Assembly (NCBI RefSeq): GCF_000276665.1
Contig: NW_004955404.1
Coordinates: 29,144,773 to 29,208,772, forward strand
Length of the DNA: 64,000 nucleotides
DNA from: Chinchilla lanigera
Taxonomy: Eukaryota > Chordata > Mammalia > Rodentia > Chinchillidae
Direction: 5' to 3'
Shown: one piece after another, positions 47,396 through 57,739 of the stretch
Layout of the letters: each line of letters starts with the position of its first letter
Position numbering within the stretch: position 1 is the stretch's first letter
Translations under genes and position numbers: made by a program
The notes under the pieces: generated by a model
Database searches by the model: none
Told to the model about the DNA's origin: nothing
What the model saw: only the letters and a program-made list of their open reading frames with translations

Positions 47396-48472
47396 TTAAC
47401 TGCTTGCCCAGCTTGGTGGAACCTTCCTGTTGTTCTTGGAATGGTAGTCATTCTTATCTCTTTCCAGCATATCTTTCAGTAATCTTTGTAGGGTTGTTTT
47501 TGTTTTCATGAATTCCTTCAGTTGTTCTTTTTCATGGAGGTATCTTATTTCTCCATTAATTTTGAAAGACAGTTTTACAGCATACATCAATCTGGATAGG
47601 AAACTGTTTTCATTCAGGACTTGAAATACTTAACTCCAAGCTCTTCTTGACTTGATGACTTGTGTTGAGAATGCTGCTGTGAGTCTCCTGGGCTTTCTTT
47701 TATAGGTATTCTGTTTCTTTTCTCTATCAGCTTTTAATATTCTATTGTTATCTTGAATTTTGGGGATCTTGATTATTATATATCTGGTTGTAGATTTATT
47801 TTGGTTATGGCTAATTGGAGTTCAATATGCCTACTTATTGTATGTCAGATTCTTTTCCCATGCTTAGGAAATTTTCTGCTACTGCTTCTGAAAATAGTCT
47901 TTTTCTGTCATTTGTGTTAGCCTCTGCATTTTTGGTGACACCTATCAGTCTTATATTGTTGTTCTTTGCATCATCTTGCAGCTGTTGAATTGTTATTTCT
48001 CGATTTCTTGTTATTTTTACAAGTCTTTCCTTTCATGGTCATTAGCTGGAATGATGTCTTCAAGGTCTAAAAATCTAACTTCAGTTTCATTCAAACAATT
48101 TTGCCAGCTTTCAATTGAAATTTTAATTCCTGGATAGCTGTTTGAATCTTTTTATGCATTCTAATATCTTCCTATATTGTTCATTCAAGGTTTCCATCAT
48201 TTTTCTGTGCTCCTCTTTTTTTTTTTTTGTCTGTTTTCTTTAGCTATGCTCAGCATTTCTTTTATTATGGTTATCATTTCTTTTTTTACCTGAGAGGTTT
48301 TTTCTGATCTGATTTCCTCTATAGACTTCTGGGGTTGTTTGTTTTCTTCAGCTGCTATCATTTCAGAAATTTTAGGCGTGTGATTTCCAATTTCTTCTAT
48401 GTTGTTGTCTCCTGGACTTGTTCTTGGTGGGCTGGAGGTCTGAGATTGCATATTGCTTCCTCACCTTGACAT
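47396..48472 (-). pseudogene. L1 ORF1 (RNA-binding protein), broken
   Basis: ORF1 protein coats L1 RNA as a coiled-coil trimer. An ATG at 48472 is followed at once by a stop; a longer open stretch starts at 48451 (MQSQTSSPPRTSPGDNN) and becomes Glu/Lys/Ile-rich (EEIRSEKTSQVKKEMITIIK), as in the coiled-coil half. The C-terminal end (47590-47396) reads LSFKINGEIRYLHEKEQLKEF and TTLQRLLKDMLER, equivalent to the conserved C-terminal domain, and stops 40 bp before the ORF2 ATG. The middle is frameshifted. Confidence 0.8.
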
Positions 48473-49115
48473 TTTCTATTTAAAAAAGGAATTTTTACTT
48501 TGATTTCTGGGATGATCCTTCAGCATTTTGTTAGTAGGTAGCTATATCACTACTATCATGGCCTCTATAGGAAAAGTCTGTTCTTCAGGGATATCTTCTG
48601 TATGTCAGAGATTCTTGGTTTGTGCCTGTCCAAGGTCCTTCCTTTCTCATCAATTGAGAGTGGGATTTTGGTTTCCATTTGGCTCTGTCCTCAGTCTTTA
48701 GGTCTAGGGCTGTGGTGAGGTTATTACTCCAGAGTTTCCCAATGTTATTACCTAAGGGAGGACAAGTGATTACAACAGATGTGACATCCTAGCTACAGTA
48801 GTACAATTAACAATAATGATAGAATCAAGCAAACTTTAGAAATTGAAAAATTATGGTAACTATTGATTTTGTACTTTAGACCATAAGAACAAAGTCTATA
48901 GTTATATAACAGAACAAATTGTAAATTAGGAGTTTGTATGCAAAGTGGTTCCCCTTGCTAGAGTGAATTTACCATGGGTGCCTCTGGCCAAGCCAGTTGC
49001 CTGGTGCTGGGTGCTTCACACTGCATATGGGGACAGGTCAGGCACTTAGGTTCCTCTGGCTAACCAGGTTGCCAAGTCTCAGGTGCTTTCCGTGCTGGCT
49101 GGCCTTGCTGTAGTT
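48473..49115 (-). promoter_or_regulatory. L1 5'UTR
   Basis: About 640 bp between the ORF1 start and the insertion boundary. The outer part (48950-49115) is richer in GC with two diverged copies of a TGGCAACCTGG/CAGGCAACTGG-type motif; the inner part is AT-rich. In intact L1 this region holds the internal Pol II promoter; activity here is inferred only from position. Confidence 0.6.
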
Positions 49116-49270
49116 GATATTAGTTCTTTGCCTGAGGCATAGCTGGCAAAAAAATTTTCCCAGTCTATATGTTGTCTCTTAACTCTGTTAGTGGTTTACT
49201 TTGCTGTCCAGAAGCTTTCTAATTTGATGTGATCACATTTTTTGATTCTTGGTATTATTTCTTGTACAAC
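49116..49270 (-). mobile_element. Older minus-strand L1, right half resumes
   Basis: GATATTAGTTCTTTGCCTGA, then GGCAAAAAAATTTTCCCAGT and TTTGCTGTCCAGAAGCTTTC are antisense late ORF2 and continue directly from 43034 once the inserted L1 is removed. Confidence 0.85.
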
Positions 49271-49740
49271 TAAGTTTTTGTTCAGTGATGAAAATAGCAT
49301 GGTACTGGCAAAAAACACACTATACACATTTATGGATCAATGGAACAGAATCGAAGATACAGAAACAATTCAGACACAGCTATGTTTTTCTTTTTCTTTC
49401 TTTCTTCCTTTTTGATATCTGAATTTGAACTCAGAACCTTATGCTTGCTAGGTAAATACTGTCACACTGAGCTATATCCCTGGCCCTGAGCTGTGTTGTT
49501 TTTGACAAATAGGCCAAATCCCTTTGCTGGAGGAAAGATAGCCTCTTTAAGAAATGGTGCTGGGAAAATTGGCCATCCATAAGCTAAAGGTGAATGTAGA
49601 TCCGTATCTTGCACCATACACTAAGCTAAAATTAAAACGGATCAAAGATCTAAATATTAGTGCATTAGCACTAAACCTGCTGGAAGATTAAATAGGTAAA
49701 ACTCTTGAAAACATAGAATGGTTTTTGAAAATTTCACTGT
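49271..49740 (+). mobile_element. Inverted 5' segment of the older L1
   Basis: Orientation flips to sense ORF2 at about 49271: AATAGCATGGTACTGGCAAA, GATCAATGGAACAGAATCG, then after an ID insertion AAATGGTGCTGGGAAAATTGG and AACGGATCAAAGATCTAAAT. This ORF2 segment lies upstream of the piece at 49116-49270 in a normal L1, so the arrangement is a 5' inversion (twin priming) of the older minus-strand L1. Confidence 0.8.
49386..49488 (-). mobile_element. ID-like SINE, minus strand, inside older L1
   Basis: Minus strand reads GGGCCAGGGATATAGCTCAG, box B GAGTTCAAATTCAG and a GAAA-rich tail. It splits ORF2 sequence between CAGACACAGCTATGTT and GAGCTGTGTTGTTTTTGAC; AGCTATGTT/AGCTGTGTT is the likely duplication. 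Confidence 0.85.
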
Positions 49741-51863
49741 CTTTATGGAATACATAGCCTCTTGCTGGGAAAGTTCCATGAGGAGTTTTGGACTGTAGCA
49801 GTTCCCTTTCTGGTAACTAAATTGTTTGGTTTGTTTGCACTTGACTTATTTCATAGAGATAGCCACACCTGGCAAGGAAAGAACTGAAAGAATTGCCCAT
49901 ATATTCAGAAGAAATAGAACTGGAACTGCCTGATCCTTGATTTCTTTCCAACATTTATTTTCACAATTTGAAGCTTTTTTTGTGGTTTTATTTAACTGAA
50001 ATAGAAATATAAGTCACAGATAATAGTGATAGAGGAGGAGGGAGATACAAAATAAATTTATCTGATAAAGAAATTTCTACAAAAGGAATTTAGATGCCTG
50101 CTGAGAAGGTTGAAAAGAAAGGGGATGGAAGATTTTTTGATGGCAGATCTAGAAAAATTGGATGCAATTTAAGTAACAAATAAGGTATGGAATTAGGTTA
50201 TAAAAACAATGTGTAGGACGGACAAAAGGCAGGGAATAAAGATAAAGGAACCAGAGAAGGCTGCTATCAAAGTGATGCAGCATAATATGACATTTGAAAA
50301 TAGTACAGGAAAGAAGAAAAGAGCTGAATACAATTTGATGGCTTAAACTGACAGTAAGCAGCTGTGGCTGCTGCTGAGTCCTCTGTTTATGGCACACCCT
50401 GGGTACAGTACTATAATTTGGCATCTCATGTTGTAGGATTTAGCTTGAAGTCAGGCAGTTAGCTACAGCCCAGAACTCTGAATAAGATATTAGTTTGTTT
50501 TTACTTGAAGTGTTAAGATCTTCCTGAAGTTCTTTTTTCTCTAAAAATACCAGCCATGCAAGAATAACAAGAGGGTTCACATATGTCCTTGAATTTAGCT
50601 ATAATAAATGCTATGTTTTTGTTTTTCAGAGGTCTCTTCAGACATTTCACTTTATTCCCTCTTATGCATCTGATGTACAGGATCGAGATTTTTTCTGGTG
50701 AACTATGTCAATAAATAGCAAAAGCTGAGAGCAGATTCCCCAGGAAAATTAGATGCTAAGGGCAGATATCACTTCACTGACTATATAGTTAGATATTAAA
50801 AATTATAACCCTAAACTTTAGAATACATATACACCTGGTTGCTTACTATAAATGTATTTTCCTTACAATGAGTGATTGTTCTTATACCATAATTTTCTTA
50901 AATTATATTTAATATATTGCCACCTAAGTCATATAAAATTTATCAAACACTTACATAAGCTTGTTATGTTAACATCTAGTAATAGAAACAGTTAACCACT
51001 TTAAAATCAAATTTAAGAATTCTTCCTTATAATTATGAGCAAATTTGTGTAAATGATGGTATTTGAATATAGTAATTTTTTAAAAATTAAATTAATAATT
51101 TAATGCCAAAAGCATATTTTTGAGAAGTAAAATTTTAGATAAGAGGCAAACAGCTGATTGTAGCCCTTGACAGAAATAATTTCCTTTATAGGTTTCCTGA
51201 ATTCTGACATATAACCATCATCTGCTCTCTGCTATATAAAAGATGGCTAGAGATCTATAGAAGATAAAATCTTATAAAATGATAGTGATCTGAGTCACTA
51301 ACTGTCCCATTAGTTTTGTATTTTGAAAATTATATAATTCCTTTATCATATACTTTACTAATAACTAAAATTTCTCCTCTATGTCTTGCCAATAAAGCAA
51401 AGCCTGAAATGCAATAACAAGAGGTCAAAGCACACTTGCTATATTTACTATACAATCCACATGATGAAGTATTTAAAGTGATTAAAATATTGAAGCAAAA
51501 ATTAGGAACTTGTGAGTTTAAATTATCTTTTTATAAAAGTAGGAGACTATGAAGGACAATATTGCTCCTAAAATGTAATTATTGATATTATTGTTAATTA
51601 ACGTTCATTATTTATAATGTTCATGATGTTCATAATGTTAATAATGTTAATTATTCATTGTTGTTCCTTAACTTTTATATTTAGCCACTGAAATCCAGGG
51701 AGACATAAATGCCTCTATGGATTCTTCTCCTTACTATGTACCCTCAGTTAATGTGTCTTAATCCCTAAGCATTTGGTCCTGGTCCCGTACTACCATCACT
51801 CTCCTCACACTCCCAGCAAGGTCTAAGCCACTCCTGTGCTTTAAGGTGCTGTTCATGTCACAC
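49741..51863. other. Unique AT-rich DNA, no gene recognised
   Basis: A 91-codon minus-strand open frame at 50149-50424 has no domain. Around 51595-51655 there is an imperfect array of TTCATAATG/TTAATAATG units. No other repeat recognised. Confidence 0.5.
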
Positions 51864-52089
51864 TGACTTTGTTTTTCAGTATTGAGGATTAAACGTCTCC
51901 CACAAGTTAGGCAATTTACCTACTACTGTGCTACATTCTGAGCCCTTGTTTTGTTTTGTTTTGTTTTGTTGAGACAGGATCTCACTAGATTTGCCTAGGC
52001 TGGCCTCAAACTTGTAATTCTTCTGTCTTAGCCTCCAGAACCCCAGGGATTACAGGCATGTGCCACTGTGCCCAGTTGCCAGTGACTTT
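51864..52089 (-). mobile_element. B1-dID dimeric SINE, minus strand
   Basis: Body 51871-52082. Minus strand: GGCACAGTGGCACATGCCTG, CCCTGGGGTTCTGGAGGCTA and GATCCTGTCTCAACAAAAC (B1 monomer), then GGGCTCAGAATGTAGCACAG and a box-B-like end (ID monomer). TGACTTT at both flanks may be the duplication. Confidence 0.85.
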
Positions 52090-52154
52090 TTAGCTTACAA
52101 CTGTGGCTCCTAGTTTTAAGACATTAGGCTGTCATCATCTCACTCCTGCATAAG

Positions 52155-52561
52155 TGATTGGGGGCTTGTATCTAGTTGTTCCTTCAAACCCTCATACAGT
52201 TGTAGGTGAGGATTATGTGTGTGAATGTGGATTAAGGATGTCATACTAAGGTTAAGGGTGTGGATAATGGAAGCCCCACTCTGAGTATAGGTGGAATCAA
52301 CTAGTAGGCTTGTAGCCTCAATGTAGTATAAGGGAATAGAAAACAGGCAAGTTTGCTGTTGCTGCTTGCTGCTTTGTTATCTCTTGCCTGATTGCTATGG
52401 ACTGTTTGTCCTCTGAGAGACCCCTGTGCCATGACACCCTGCCTCAGAGCCAGCTAACTATGAACCAAAACCTCTACAAACTGTGAGCCAAATAAATCTT
52501 TCCTCCTTTAACTTTGAGTGTCAGTTGTTTTGTCTCAGCAATAAGAAAAGTAATTAACACA
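52155..52561 (+). mobile_element. MaLR-type solo LTR, plus strand
   Basis: The right part has the family 3' end in sense orientation: AACTGTGAGCCAAATAAATC (contains AATAAA), TTTAACTTTGAGTGTCAGTT, GTCTCAGCAATAAG and AAAGTAATTAACACA. The 5' boundary is uncertain. No internal viral sequence. Confidence 0.75.
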
Positions 52562-52609
52562 GTGACTATTCAGACTCAAATGTGTCAAAGTTAATATCAT
52601 CATTCTCTA

Positions 52610-52960
52610 TCCTCCCAACTTCGACTTTAAAATCCACGCTTCATCAAGAAAAGGAAACAATCTTAATGTCATGAACTGATGAATGGACAAAGACAGTAGA
52701 GGATGGTGGTGCAGACCTATAGTTCCAGGGGCTCTGGGAGACTAAGGCAAGTTTAAGCCCAGACTAGAAAACAGTGACTTAGTGTGCCCCATCTCAAAAT
52801 AATAAAATAAGGATTGGGGGTATAGCTCAGTGTGAAGGCACTAAGTTCAAAATCCCCAGTAGCAAAAGATACACACAAAAAAAATGTAGTATATATGCAC
52901 AATAGAATAGTAATATTCAGCCATAAAAATGATAAAATCACCTCCAAAAGTTTCCTTGTA
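52610..52960 (+). mobile_element. Old L1 ORF2 scrap split by a B1-dID
   Basis: GAACTGATGAATGGACAAAG on the left and GTAGTATATATGCACAATAG, TAATATTCAGCCATAAAAAT on the right are adjacent parts of late L1 ORF2. Confidence 0.7.
52697..52884 (+). mobile_element. B1-dID dimeric SINE, plus strand
   Basis: B1-like monomer (GGATGGTGGTGCAGACCTAT, CCCCATCTCAAAATAATAAA) followed by an ID-like monomer (GGATTGGGGGTATAGCTCAG, GTTCAAAATCCCCAGTAGC) and an A-rich tail. It sits in an old L1 scrap. Confidence 0.85.
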
Positions 52961-52962
52961 CC

Positions 52963-52968
52963 CTGTGT

Positions 52969-53015
<47 letters not shown>

Positions 53016-53016
53016 G
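52963..53016. repeat. (TG)n microsatellite
   Basis: About 25 TG units with one TATG interruption. Confidence 0.97.
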
Positions 53017-54025
53017 TGGTAAGAACACATAACAAAGGATCTAGCCTTTTAACAAAATTTTAAGTAAAAGTAGTACATTGTTAATTTTAAATGCTGAGTA
53101 GAAATATGATTCTCTAGAACTTATTTACCATGCATATTGTCTCATGTCCAAAGTAATGTACAGTTCTCCATATTATGTTATCATACTTTATTTCAATTAT
53201 ATACAAATAATACTCACATTGCATGGTTCCCGTATGCATCAATTTTATCTGCTCTGATCTAGTTAAGGAACACCATTTCTCTAACAACAGAGTTTACATT
53301 TAAATTATCATGGCATGTCAATTGTGTGTAATTATATAAAGTAAGACTTAGTTGCTAGTTCTTCAAGCTACAAATCACCATATAAAGGACATTTGTACGT
53401 CATAATCAGCAACCAAGCACAGTACCTTGGTACTCTGTTGGTGGTTGGTCACCATGTGTGTTGTTTAACTCACATAATGACAAAGACACATTTAGTTCTA
53501 TTGTCTCTTTGTCTCCCTGTGGTTAACCCACATGTATTTTACAAAAATGAATAATGCAGAAAGAGACTTGGACAACAAGAATAAAAATTTAGCAAAGGCA
53601 AAGAAAGTAACAATATGGAAAGTGAAATTTGAGTTTATACACATGGAGTTTAAAAAAACTGACCTTGAGAACACCGATACTGCTGGTACTGGAGAATTTC
53701 AAGAAACGCCTTTCAGAAGAACCTATGGATGAACTTTTCTACGTAAATGAAGAAGGTGGTGTGAGGAAAAGGGTGAGCAACATCCCAGAAAAAAATATTC
53801 ACATTAAAGAAAATCTCAGAAATATTTCATGACATTGAAACTACAAAGAAAAATTGTTGGAAGCCAATCCAGAGTCAGAAAGGGGCAAGACAAGTCACTA
53901 AAATATCAAAAAGATGTTTGCTCCACATCATAATTTATGAAAGACAAGCACTGTTCAGACTATTCTAGATTAGTTTTTATAAATAAATAAGATTGTAAAA
54001 GACACACTCTACATATTAACAGTCT
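53017..54025. other. Unique DNA with a weak coding-like patch
   Basis: 53532-53832 holds two overlapping open frames of 66 and 67 codons with a charged composition (EEPMDELFYVNEEGG). A retroposed gene fragment is possible but I recognise no family. Confidence 0.3.
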
Positions 54026-54170
54026 TTGTTTGGACTGGGAATGGGACCCAGGAGGTGCAGAGCTACATCCCAAGCCTTTCTATTTTGTTTATTTTGATAC
54101 AGATTCTCTAAATTGCCCCCGCTGACCTCCAAACTTTGATCTTCTTACCTCAGATTCCTGAGTAGCTTTC
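54026..54170 (-). mobile_element. Degenerate B1-dID, minus strand
   Basis: Minus strand: ACTCAGGAATCTGAGGTAAG and a TCTGTATCAAAATAAAC end (B1), then AAAGGCTTGGGATGTAGCTC and GGGTCCCATTCCC (ID). Strongly diverged. Confidence 0.65.
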
Positions 54171-55090
54171 TAATGTTTTAAACTACAGTAAGCTAAAGAT
54201 ACACTAGTTCTACTATTTTTCATTTCCATGTGCCTGTATAACAAATAATAAGTTTTAATATTAGAATAAAAATCTTCAGAGGTCACAGAAGATCCATAAT
54301 TTTCCCCATAGATTATTAAGCTTGTCTTGCAAAACTTCAGTTTGTAAGTTATTTTTAGGTACCATACTATCATGCAAAATGAGAGCTGCCTGCAGTGAAT
54401 TATCTCCTTCTGCTACTGAACTTTCACTATTGAATACTAGCACATTAAACAGTGCCTGGAACCTGGTGCTTCCATTGATATCTGCTAAACTGAAAAGCTA
54501 TGATTTTTAGCATATGAACTGCATAGCATCAAGAAATCACCAAAGGAAATAATCAAAAGTATAGCACTGTTTGCTAGCTTCAAAAGTTGGAAATAATCTT
54601 ATAGCCAACATAGAAGGAAATTTTCAGAAAGTTATTACATGTCTTCATAATAGACAGCTATGCAGACTTTATAACATTTGTTCATCATTTATAGTAACCT
54701 AGAAATTAAAGCAAAGTACAAATTGATATGTATACTTTGGCAAGTATATAAAATATGCACATAAAATAATGAAAATATAGGAAAATTTACACTTGTGCAT
54801 AAGTCTTCTAGACATAAGTTAGATTACTAAGACAGAGTAAGTAGTGCAAGAGGTCCATATGGATTTAGTGAAGAAGGCTCAGTATAAGGTGGATGTTAAC
54901 ACTTCTAAAGGATAAAGGACAAGAAGCAAGTTTGAGCAGCAAGAACAGATCATGGTGTGATCTGCTATCTTGAGAAGAAAGGGAGAAGAAAGCAAGAGTT
55001 GCTAAAGAAACCCTCAGACTACTCTGTAGATCTGACAAAGACTCTACAAACCCAACAAATGTTCATTAGTGGAGCAGAAATTGCCAGGAC
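54171..55090. other. Unique AT-rich DNA, nothing recognised
   Basis: 54900-55090 could be the leading edge of the old L1 that follows, but I cannot align it convincingly. Confidence 0.4.
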
Positions 55091-57700
55091 CAACCTATCA
55101 AAGAATAACAGATGAAAATTCAACATTTAGTAAACATTATATGTAATTGTAAGACATTGAAAAATATTTCCAAGGAGAAATAAGTGAGCATAACTTCATT
55201 ATTTCTATTCAACTTTATACTAGAGGACTCAGCGAGGATAAAAAGGCAACTGATTTGAAATATATAACATTTAGAAAGAAAAACATCAAAGTCTTTACTT
55301 GAAAATGGTATAACATCTATAGAAAATGCAAAAGAACCTACAGATGTTATTAGATTTGAAAACAAAAAACAATGCTTTTTCTTCTTAAAAACATACATAA
55401 ATCATATGCAATCAGTTGCATTCCCATATAATAGCAAGTATTTAGAAATTCACCTTAATAAAGGCTATATTTTACAGTATCATTAAAAACTGTAATGAGG
55501 TAGTGGTCCAAAGTTAAAAAGTTTCAGTTTTACTAGATAACTTCTTAAGATCTATCGTACATCATTATGACTATAGTTAATTATAAAGTTTTATACAATT
55601 AATAAGTTGAAAGTAGATCTGAAATGTTCCCATCATAAAAATAGCATTTGCTAATCATTTATAGGTACAAGATATATTGATAATCATTTTACAATGTATC
55701 TACATCAAAAATATCTATATAATTTTTATTTTCAATTATACCTTAATAAGGTGGGTGGAAACACAGAATAAAGTATATCATGATAAATCTATCAAAAGAA
55801 TTATAAAATCTATTTATTCAAATAGAAAAGCTTTGTAAAGGCATTAAAAATGACTAAACAAAGAGAAACACTAATTAGACTTAGATGAAAGCTGTTCATT
55901 ATTCTTCAGTTGATCTACAGTCAAAGAAATTTGATAATAGTCTTAACAGGGGTGTTTTTGTATAGCTTGTCAAGTCAATCTTAAAGTGCATTTGAAAGAG
56001 AAAAGAGACATAAATCTACAAGACACTTACAAAGCAGCAGAAGAGGGCTTGGTTTACCAGATACCAATACCTGTCAGAAAGTCCTAATGATTACAACAAA
56101 GTAGTGTTGGTTGAGAGAAATTATTTGACCTACAGAACAGAATATGTCATCTAAAAGTGTCCAGAGACAAACAGCCATGTGCACAAGATAATTCACATGT
56201 GACAGAGAGGCTTTACAGATCAGTGAGAAAAGGACACAGTTTCAAAATTGGGCTGCAATATTGGGTATCCAACATACAGAAATTTTAAAAAAGGTTGTCT
56301 CCAACTGGGCTAATAAGTGGTTTCCTCAAAACTATAAAACTATTAGGAGGTAATATACAGTAACATTTTCATAAACCTTAGGTAGAAAGCATTCTTAATA
56401 GGACAAAAAAGTACAAACAATAAAGGAAAAAATAGGTAAATACTATCACATTGAAAGTGAGAACTTTTTGTTTTTTCATGTCAATATAAAGAGAGCAAAA
56501 AGACAATCTTCAGACAGGGAGAAGATATTTATAGTAGATATAAGTAAGACAGCATGATAAAAAGCTACCACAAGTCAAGGAGAAAATGAGAATTTCTTTA
56601 ATATAAGAATGCATAAAGTCGTAAACAATTCACAAATAGAGAATTACAAATGACTTCATAACATGAAAAGATGTCCCACTACTAATAAGGAAAATGAGAA
56701 CTCTAACAATGAAATATGCTATTTTATACTCCCCTGTTTAATAAGAATTAGAAATTTTTACAGTTTGGAAGGTTCCAAAGACTATCCCTTGATAAGGGAT
56801 GCATATCTACTGGCACAGACTAATTGGACAACAAACAAATCCAAGGAGGAGTATAACAATCCCCAAACTAGAAACATTTTTCTTGTTTACATAAAAACTA
56901 AAATACGTATCACAAATAGCAAGTGGAGAAGACCCAACTAGATTCTTGTCTTGTACTTCTGCTTTCTTTAATATATGACATCTAAAATCACCCTTGGTGG
57001 TCTCCTGTGGGCCAGCAAGAAGAGCAAGTTGTACACATAGAAGGATTTTCTAGGCCAAGCTCAGGAGACATAATTTCTGCAGGTTTAATCCTATAGCAAA
57101 ACCCTTATACACATGGCCTCTTCTAACCAAAAAGGAGACTGCCAAATGTAGTATATCTAGGTGCACAGGAAAAAGAAAGGTGTAGTTGGCTTCTATCACT
57201 GTGTGAGTCATTAGAACTACTTTTACAAAATAATCTGGTGAAACTAGTAAGGCTGGATATGTAAGTAACCTACCACATCATCTTGCATGTATGCATACCA
57301 GCAGACATAGTCAAGAATGTAATATATTTAAACAACAATATTAAGTTATAAATAGGCTGTGGTAGAAAATAACCTCAATGTCTATAACTCTAAATGGATC
57401 AGTTAGGCTATATTATTGGATGGATCTCAGGATGATAAACACAACAAAAAAACCCAAGCAAAGGCATGAGTCCACTTGATAAAGTGACCAATATTTAAAA
57501 CTAAATATAATTTAGAGACACAAACAAATACAGAAAAACAAAAAATAAACACAGGTTCAGAAAAGTGGTAAAATCTGAGAAGAGAAGGAATAGAATGGGT
57601 AAGGAGGAAATTTAAGCATCTCTTTTTGGTAGGCAACAATAGTACTATTTTTCTTAAGCAGGGTATTGTTATGCATAAGTTATATAGTTATTTTTTAACC
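55091..57700 (+). mobile_element. Very old, heavily decayed plus-strand L1 sequence
   Basis: Scattered ORF2 landmarks in the correct order: TCTATAGAAAATGCAAAAGA and CAATCAGTTGCATTCCCATA (after the RT active site), GCATTTGAAAGAGAAAAGAG, CCAGAGACAAACAGCCATGTG, AATTCACAAATAGAGAATTAC, ATGAAAAGATGTCCCACTAC, and further down AACCTCAATGTCTATAACTC. No frame survives. It is much more diverged than the 43-49 kb L1, so a separate, ancient L1M-type insertion. Confidence 0.6.
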
Positions 57701-57710
57701 TTTATGTTAT

Positions 57711-57735
57711 ATATATATATATACATATATATATC
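57711..57735. repeat. (TA)n run
   Basis: ATATATATATATATACATATATATATC. Confidence 0.9.
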
Positions 57736-57739
57736 TTGT

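Larger units (their letters stand above)
43035..49115 (-). mobile_element. Full-length but dead L1, minus strand (6081 bp)
   Basis: Complete LINE-1 architecture read on the minus strand: 5'UTR about 49115-48473, ORF1 relic about 48472-47396, ORF2 47355-43377, and a 3'UTR 43376-43035 ending in an A-rich, T-interrupted tail. Its length matches intact mammalian L1. The 13-bp duplication at both ends shows it is one insertion, placed inside an older L1 of the same orientation. Both ORFs are broken by frameshifts, stops and an expanded TA microsatellite in ORF2, so it cannot be autonomous. Its 3'UTR is the same family as the short copies at 19.8, 20.8, 32.2 and 34.5 kb. Confidence 0.92.

Noticed and set aside
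49116..49740. Independent L1 insertion separate from 42395-43034
   Set aside because: The left edge continues the ORF2 sequence broken at 43034 across a 13-bp duplication, so it is the other half of one older L1.
51595..51655. CRISPR-like array of TTCATAATG units
   Set aside because: Units are about 9-12 bases without spacers in mammalian DNA; this is slippage in an AT-rich segment.
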